Shown: positions 6,113 to 6,148 of the stretch, piece after piece | Layout: every line of letters begins with the position of its first letter | How positions within the stretch are numbered: the first letter of the stretch is position 1 | NCBI GenBank assembly: GCA_001321835.1 | Contig: JPUR01000238.1 | Span: 1-6,148, forward strand | DNA: 6,148 nt | Direction of reading: 5' to 3' | DNA from: Marinosulfonomonas sp. PRT-SC04 | Lineage (GTDB): Bacteria > Pseudomonadota > Alphaproteobacteria > Rhodobacterales > Rhodobacteraceae | Made by a program: the position numbers and the translations under genes | Notes under the pieces: model-generated | What the model was told of the DNA's origin: nothing | Databases searched by the model: none | What the model saw: the letters and a program-made list of their open reading frames with translations, nothing else

Positions 6113-6148
6113 TTGAAACAGCAGAGTTTTTCATCACTTGAGCAGGCG
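6113..6148 (+). CDS. Probable transposase, N-terminal 12 codons only
   Basis: A TTG start at 6113 is preceded by GAGGA (6101-6105) with 7 nt spacing and opens a frame to the window edge, reading MKQQSFSSLEQA when TTG is taken as Met. Short N-termini of the kind MKQQTF are common in IS5-type DDE transposases. Twelve residues cannot prove this, and the call leans on the IS-like end and promoter just upstream. The rest of the protein, including the DDE domain, lies outside the window. Confidence 0.5.
   Translation, partial: MKQQSFSSLEQA

Larger units (their letters stand above)
6047..6148 (+). mobile_element. Left end of an insertion sequence, probably IS5 family
   Basis: From 6047 (GGAACCTCTGAACAA) the sequence has the layout of an IS left end. 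A terminal-repeat-like stretch is followed within 70 bp by a consensus promoter, a Shine-Dalgarno motif and the start of a reading frame whose first residues resemble IS5-type transposases. The GGAA start is also of IS5 style. The exact border and target duplication cannot be set because the right end lies outside the window. CTAT (6043-6046) or a shorter TA-containing motif could be the duplicated target. The element separates the truncated gene and the lactonase cluster from whatever promoter they once had. Confidence 0.55.

Noticed and set aside
1..6148. CRISPR array or complete tRNA/rRNA gene
   Set aside because: No regularly spaced direct repeats and no full cloverleaf or rRNA sequence were seen.

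Overview
The window is most consistent with a marine alphaproteobacterium of the Rhodobacterales/Roseobacter type. This is inferred from the moderately GC-rich coding style, the PcaD-like lactonase, the TetA-type MFS pump and the two-cysteine BigR/SqrR-type ArsR regulator. The genus cannot be fixed from the sequence. It looks like a catabolic gene block sitting between two scars of mobile DNA.

Layout. Positions 1-629 hold no recognisable gene, but contain several hairpins and one good intrinsic terminator (482-519). Positions 630-888 look like the decayed edge of an integrated element. A short stretch reads like the 3' end of a tRNA (630-647), followed by the degraded C-terminal part of a tyrosine recombinase (672-885, minus strand). 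Position 964-1311 (minus) is a complete ArsR-family repressor with the cysteine pair of persulfide/redox sensors.

From 5884 down to 1407 a compact minus-strand cluster runs in the order PcaD-like enol-lactonase, TetA-type MFS transporter, zinc-dependent MDR alcohol dehydrogenase, and an enolase-superfamily acid-sugar-dehydratase-like protein. The last gene is broken by an apparent one-base deletion. The dehydrogenase and dehydratase genes overlap by 4 bp (ATGA). The lactonase start overlaps the stop of a truncated upstream reading frame by 1 bp (TGATG). The right edge (from about 6047) looks like the left end of an insertion sequence, with a promoter, a ribosome binding site and the first 12 codons of a probable transposase. 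The IS end abuts, and probably truncates, the gene upstream of the lactonase.

How the genes may work together (inference). A dehydrogenase, a lactone hydrolase, an acid-sugar dehydratase and a transporter in one transcription unit fit an oxidative route: sugar or alcohol to lactone, to acid, to 2-keto-3-deoxy acid. A link to the beta-ketoadipate pathway through PcaD is the alternative, but no other pca/cat gene is visible. The IS at the 5' end, the frameshift in the last gene and the integrase scar suggest that this region is being eroded or rearranged.
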